Below, one piece after another: positions 36,164 through 37,671 of a DNA stretch of 37,671 nt; positions within the stretch are counted from its first letter, which is position 1, and each line of letters opens with the position of its first letter. The notes under the pieces were generated by a model, which had not been told where the DNA came from, did not search any database, and was given only the letters and a program-made list of their open reading frames with translations. Source of the stretch: Zetaproteobacteria bacterium (GTDB taxonomy: Bacteria; Pseudomonadota; Zetaproteobacteria; Mariprofundales; Mariprofundaceae); NCBI GenBank assembly GCA_002746295.2, contig NVWS02000102.1, positions 1 to 37,671 on the forward strand, read 5' to 3'. The position numbers and the translations under genes were made by a program.

Positions 36164-37267
36164 ATGAGTGAGCAGGCACGGAATGCTGTGGTGGAAGATT
36201 TGAATGTGCGACGGGTTAAAAAGCTTGAGCAGGAAAATGCCGAGTTGAAATCATATGTTGCGACAGTCATGCAGCGTTTGAATGACAATGAAACATTGTT
36301 TACCAAGTTGTTTGATTTAGAGGCACAGGTGTTGATGGCCGTGGATTCGGAAGCCTTGTGCTTTACATTGCTGCGTGTATTAAAAAATAAATTTGAACTG
36401 GATATGGTGCGCCTATGGTTTGATCGCTCCAGTTTTATGGGACAATGCCGACTATCAGCATTGTCTGAGCGTGATTTGGAGTGGGTTGGTCAGGGTGAAA
36501 TTGTCAACATGGGCTTGGCAGATAAAAAAGTCTGGTTACTGCGCTTACAGAGCGTCAGTGATTTTCCTTGGCTTAAACTAGAGGATGAAAGTTTAGCATC
36601 TATGGCGCTGTTGGTGCTTGGTCGTGGAAGTCGACCTTTTGGTGTGTTGGGTTTGGGGTCTCGTGATGGGGGACGTTTTCAGCCCAAGCAAAGTACTGAT
36701 TTTTTACAGCATTTGACCCAAATTGTGAGTTTAACACTTGAAAATGCATTTACACGCGATCGTTTGGCGATGCTTTCTGTTACGGATAGCTTGACTGGGA
36801 TGAATAACCGTCGTTTTTTTCAGCCGCATAGCCATCAACATGTATCGCAATGGTTTGGAAAAAATGTGTGTGTGGCATGTATTTATTTTGATATAGATGG
36901 ATTCAAACAGATCAATGACGCGTTGGGTCATGCTGCGGGTGATGATATTTTGATGCAAGTAACGCAGAAAACGAAAGCTTGTATCCGCTCTCAAGATACT
37001 TTGATTCGTATGGTGGGTGATGAATTTGTCGTTTTTTTGCCCGCTTGTTCTTGTGATAAGGCCATTGAAATAGCTCAGCGTATGGTTAAGTCTTGTGCAG
37101 CATTGCTAAGCGATAGTCATCAGCTTGGTATCAGTGTTGGGGTTTCCTTTTCAGCACCAGAAGCCGATAAAGTGGTAAAGTCTTTGGTGAAAGAAGCTGA
37201 TCGAGCCATGTATATTGCCAAAGCTTTGGGTGGTAGGCGTGTGGAGTTGGCTCCTCAAAAGGGTTAG
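36164..37267 (+). CDS. DUF484-like/GGDEF protein, putative diguanylate cyclase
   Basis: This is a cytoplasmic 367-residue protein: a short coiled coil (about 15-45), a DUF484/GAF-like sensor region (about 50-195; FTLLRVLKNKFELDMVRLWF) and a GGDEF domain (about 205-362). The domain has the usual DSLTGMNNRRFF start and FDIDGFKQINDALGHAAGDD. Its signature reads VGDEF (284-288) where active enzymes usually have GGDEF or GGEEF; the inhibitory c-di-GMP site R275-x-x-D278 is intact at the proper five-residue distance. It may still make c-di-GMP or act as a binding protein. It starts 2 bases after the transpeptidase and is followed by a terminator. Confidence 0.88.
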   Translation: MSEQARNAVVEDLNVRRVKKLEQENAELKSYVATVMQRLNDNETLFTKLFDLEAQVLMAVDSEALCFTLLRVLKNKFELDMVRLWFDRSSFMGQCRLSALSERDLEWVGQGEIVNMGLADKKVWLLRLQSVSDFPWLKLEDESLASMALLVLGRGSRPFGVLGLGSRDGGRFQPKQSTDFLQHLTQIVSLTLENAFTRDRLAMLSVTDSLTGMNNRRFFQPHSHQHVSQWFGKNVCVACIYFDIDGFKQINDALGHAAGDDILMQVTQKTKACIRSQDTLIRMVGDEFVVFLPACSCDKAIEIAQRMVKSCAALLSDSHQLGISVGVSFSAPEADKVVKSLVKEADRAMYIAKALGGRRVELAPQKG

Positions 37268-37313
37268 GATTGAGCTTATCAAAAAACGATGGGTGTATAG
37301 TTGAAGGTGAGAT

Positions 37314-37341
37314 AAGCGACGATTTATCGGTGCTTTTTTTT
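37314..37341 (+). terminator. Intrinsic terminator after the GGDEF gene
   Basis: AAGCG-a-CGA pairs with TCG-g-TGCTT around a TTTA loop (one G-T pair, one mismatch) and runs into eight Ts. It closes the envelope operon about 47 bases after the last stop. Confidence 0.75.
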
Positions 37342-37358
37342 AGGATGAAAATAAAAGG

Positions 37359-37386
37359 TTTACACTGTAAAAGTAGACGACATAGT
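37359..37386 (+). promoter_or_regulatory. Upstream rRNA-type promoter (P1)
   Basis: TTTACA (37359-37364) and CATAGT (37381-37386) are 16 bases apart and followed at once by TCGCCGCCCT. The same spacing and discriminator occur in the second promoter 134 bases downstream, which is why I accept this weaker match. Confidence 0.6.
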
Positions 37387-37492
37387 TCGCCGCCCTTTGA
37401 CATGAGATCTGTTGGAAGCAGCGGTTAAGTAATGAAGGTGTTGTTGATAAGCGTTTGTTTAATTTGAAGTAATTTAAAGTAAAACAAAATTA

Positions 37493-37520
37493 TTGACAGT
37501 ATGAAACACGGCGCTATATT
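37493..37520 (+). promoter_or_regulatory. Main rRNA-type promoter (P2)
   Basis: A perfect TTGACA (37493-37498), 16-base spacer and TATATT (37515-37520), with an A/T-rich stretch directly upstream (about 37459-37492) like an UP element and a GC-rich discriminator TCGCCGCCCT immediately downstream. GC-rich discriminators are typical of stringently controlled rRNA promoters. Confidence 0.85.
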
Positions 37521-37671
37521 TCGCCGCCCTCGCTAAGACGGCTTGCTTGTTTTGGTGATAGGATGTTCTTTACAATTTGTAATTTTTATTTGAGCTGTGA
37601 CCGCATCGGGTCTTCCATAATCTTTGATTATTGACTGACTAGATGAGGTTAACAGCGCAAGCGAACGTTAA
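37521..37671 (+). other. Probable rRNA operon leader with boxA-like site
   Basis: About 150 bases downstream of P2 without a reading frame. TGTTCTTTACAA (37564-37575) resembles the boxA antitermination site of ribosomal RNA leaders. The sequence ends in a purine-rich stretch before the window edge. I infer that a 16S rRNA gene begins just beyond; no part of the mature rRNA is visible here. Confidence 0.7.

Noticed and set aside
37397-37402. A perfect TTGACA between the two rRNA promoters
   Set aside because: No -10-like hexamer occurs 16-18 bases downstream, so I do not count it as a third promoter.
1-37671. CRISPR arrays, tRNA genes, toxin-antitoxin or defence genes
   Set aside because: I looked for spaced direct repeats, cloverleaf-like sequences and typical defence motifs in the non-coding gaps and on the minus strand and saw none.

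Overview
The window is a stretch of bacterial chromosome from a motile, respiring Gram-negative. Every gene I can support lies on the + strand. The gene content (flagellar export genes with flhF/flhG/fliA, a 14-gene nuo operon with separate nuoC and nuoD, an EnvC-CtpA-deacetylase cell-envelope cluster, DUF484-GGDEF) points to Proteobacteria. My low-confidence guess is a Zetaproteobacteria-like lineage, judged from gene order and moderate GC only. Genes are very tightly packed: many junctions are 4-base ATGA or TTGA overlaps, and GTG and TTG starts are common.

Region 1 (1-1342) is the only visibly mobile or disturbed part. It holds the 3' end of an IS200/IS605-type element (a TnpB gene cut by the window edge plus a right-end hairpin), a 23-codon stump that looks like the end of an interrupted gene, and cobS (last steps of cobalamin assembly).

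Region 2 (1343-9834) is a flagellar operon: fliQ-fliR-flhB-flhA (type III export gate), flhF-flhG (flagellar number and placement), a two-helix membrane protein of unknown function, fliA (sigma-28), a SwrB/DUF2802-like membrane protein and a possible FliK-like protein. A sigma-54-like element and a perfect TATAAT lie in the short gap before fliQ. FlhF and FlhG both look altered at their known GTPase-activation sites.

Region 3 (9835-24289) is a complete nuoABCDEFGHIJKLMN operon for proton-pumping NADH:quinone oxidoreductase, behind its own promoter and a structured leader.

Region 4 (24290-31465) holds ribosomal and housekeeping genes: rpmE, then rplU-rpmA, then obgE-proB-proA-nadD-rsfS-rlmH running into an EnvC-type amidase activator. 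Two clear hairpin terminators separate these units.

Region 5 (31466-37341) is a cell-envelope cluster: CtpA protease, divergent polysaccharide deacetylase, a secreted TPR protein, a secreted L,D-transpeptidase and a DUF484-GGDEF protein, ended by a terminator. The TPR protein and the transpeptidase share a homologous C-terminal domain.

Region 6 (37342-37671) has no coding sequence. It looks like the control region of a ribosomal RNA operon whose 16S gene would start just past the window: two promoters with the same 10-base discriminator, then a boxA-like antitermination site.

I found no CRISPR array, tRNA gene or defence island. The observations most worth following are the paired envelope proteins with a shared C-terminal domain, the coordinated FlhF/FlhG divergence, the unknown flagellar-operon proteins, the VGDEF cyclase with an intact I-site, and the tandem rRNA promoters.
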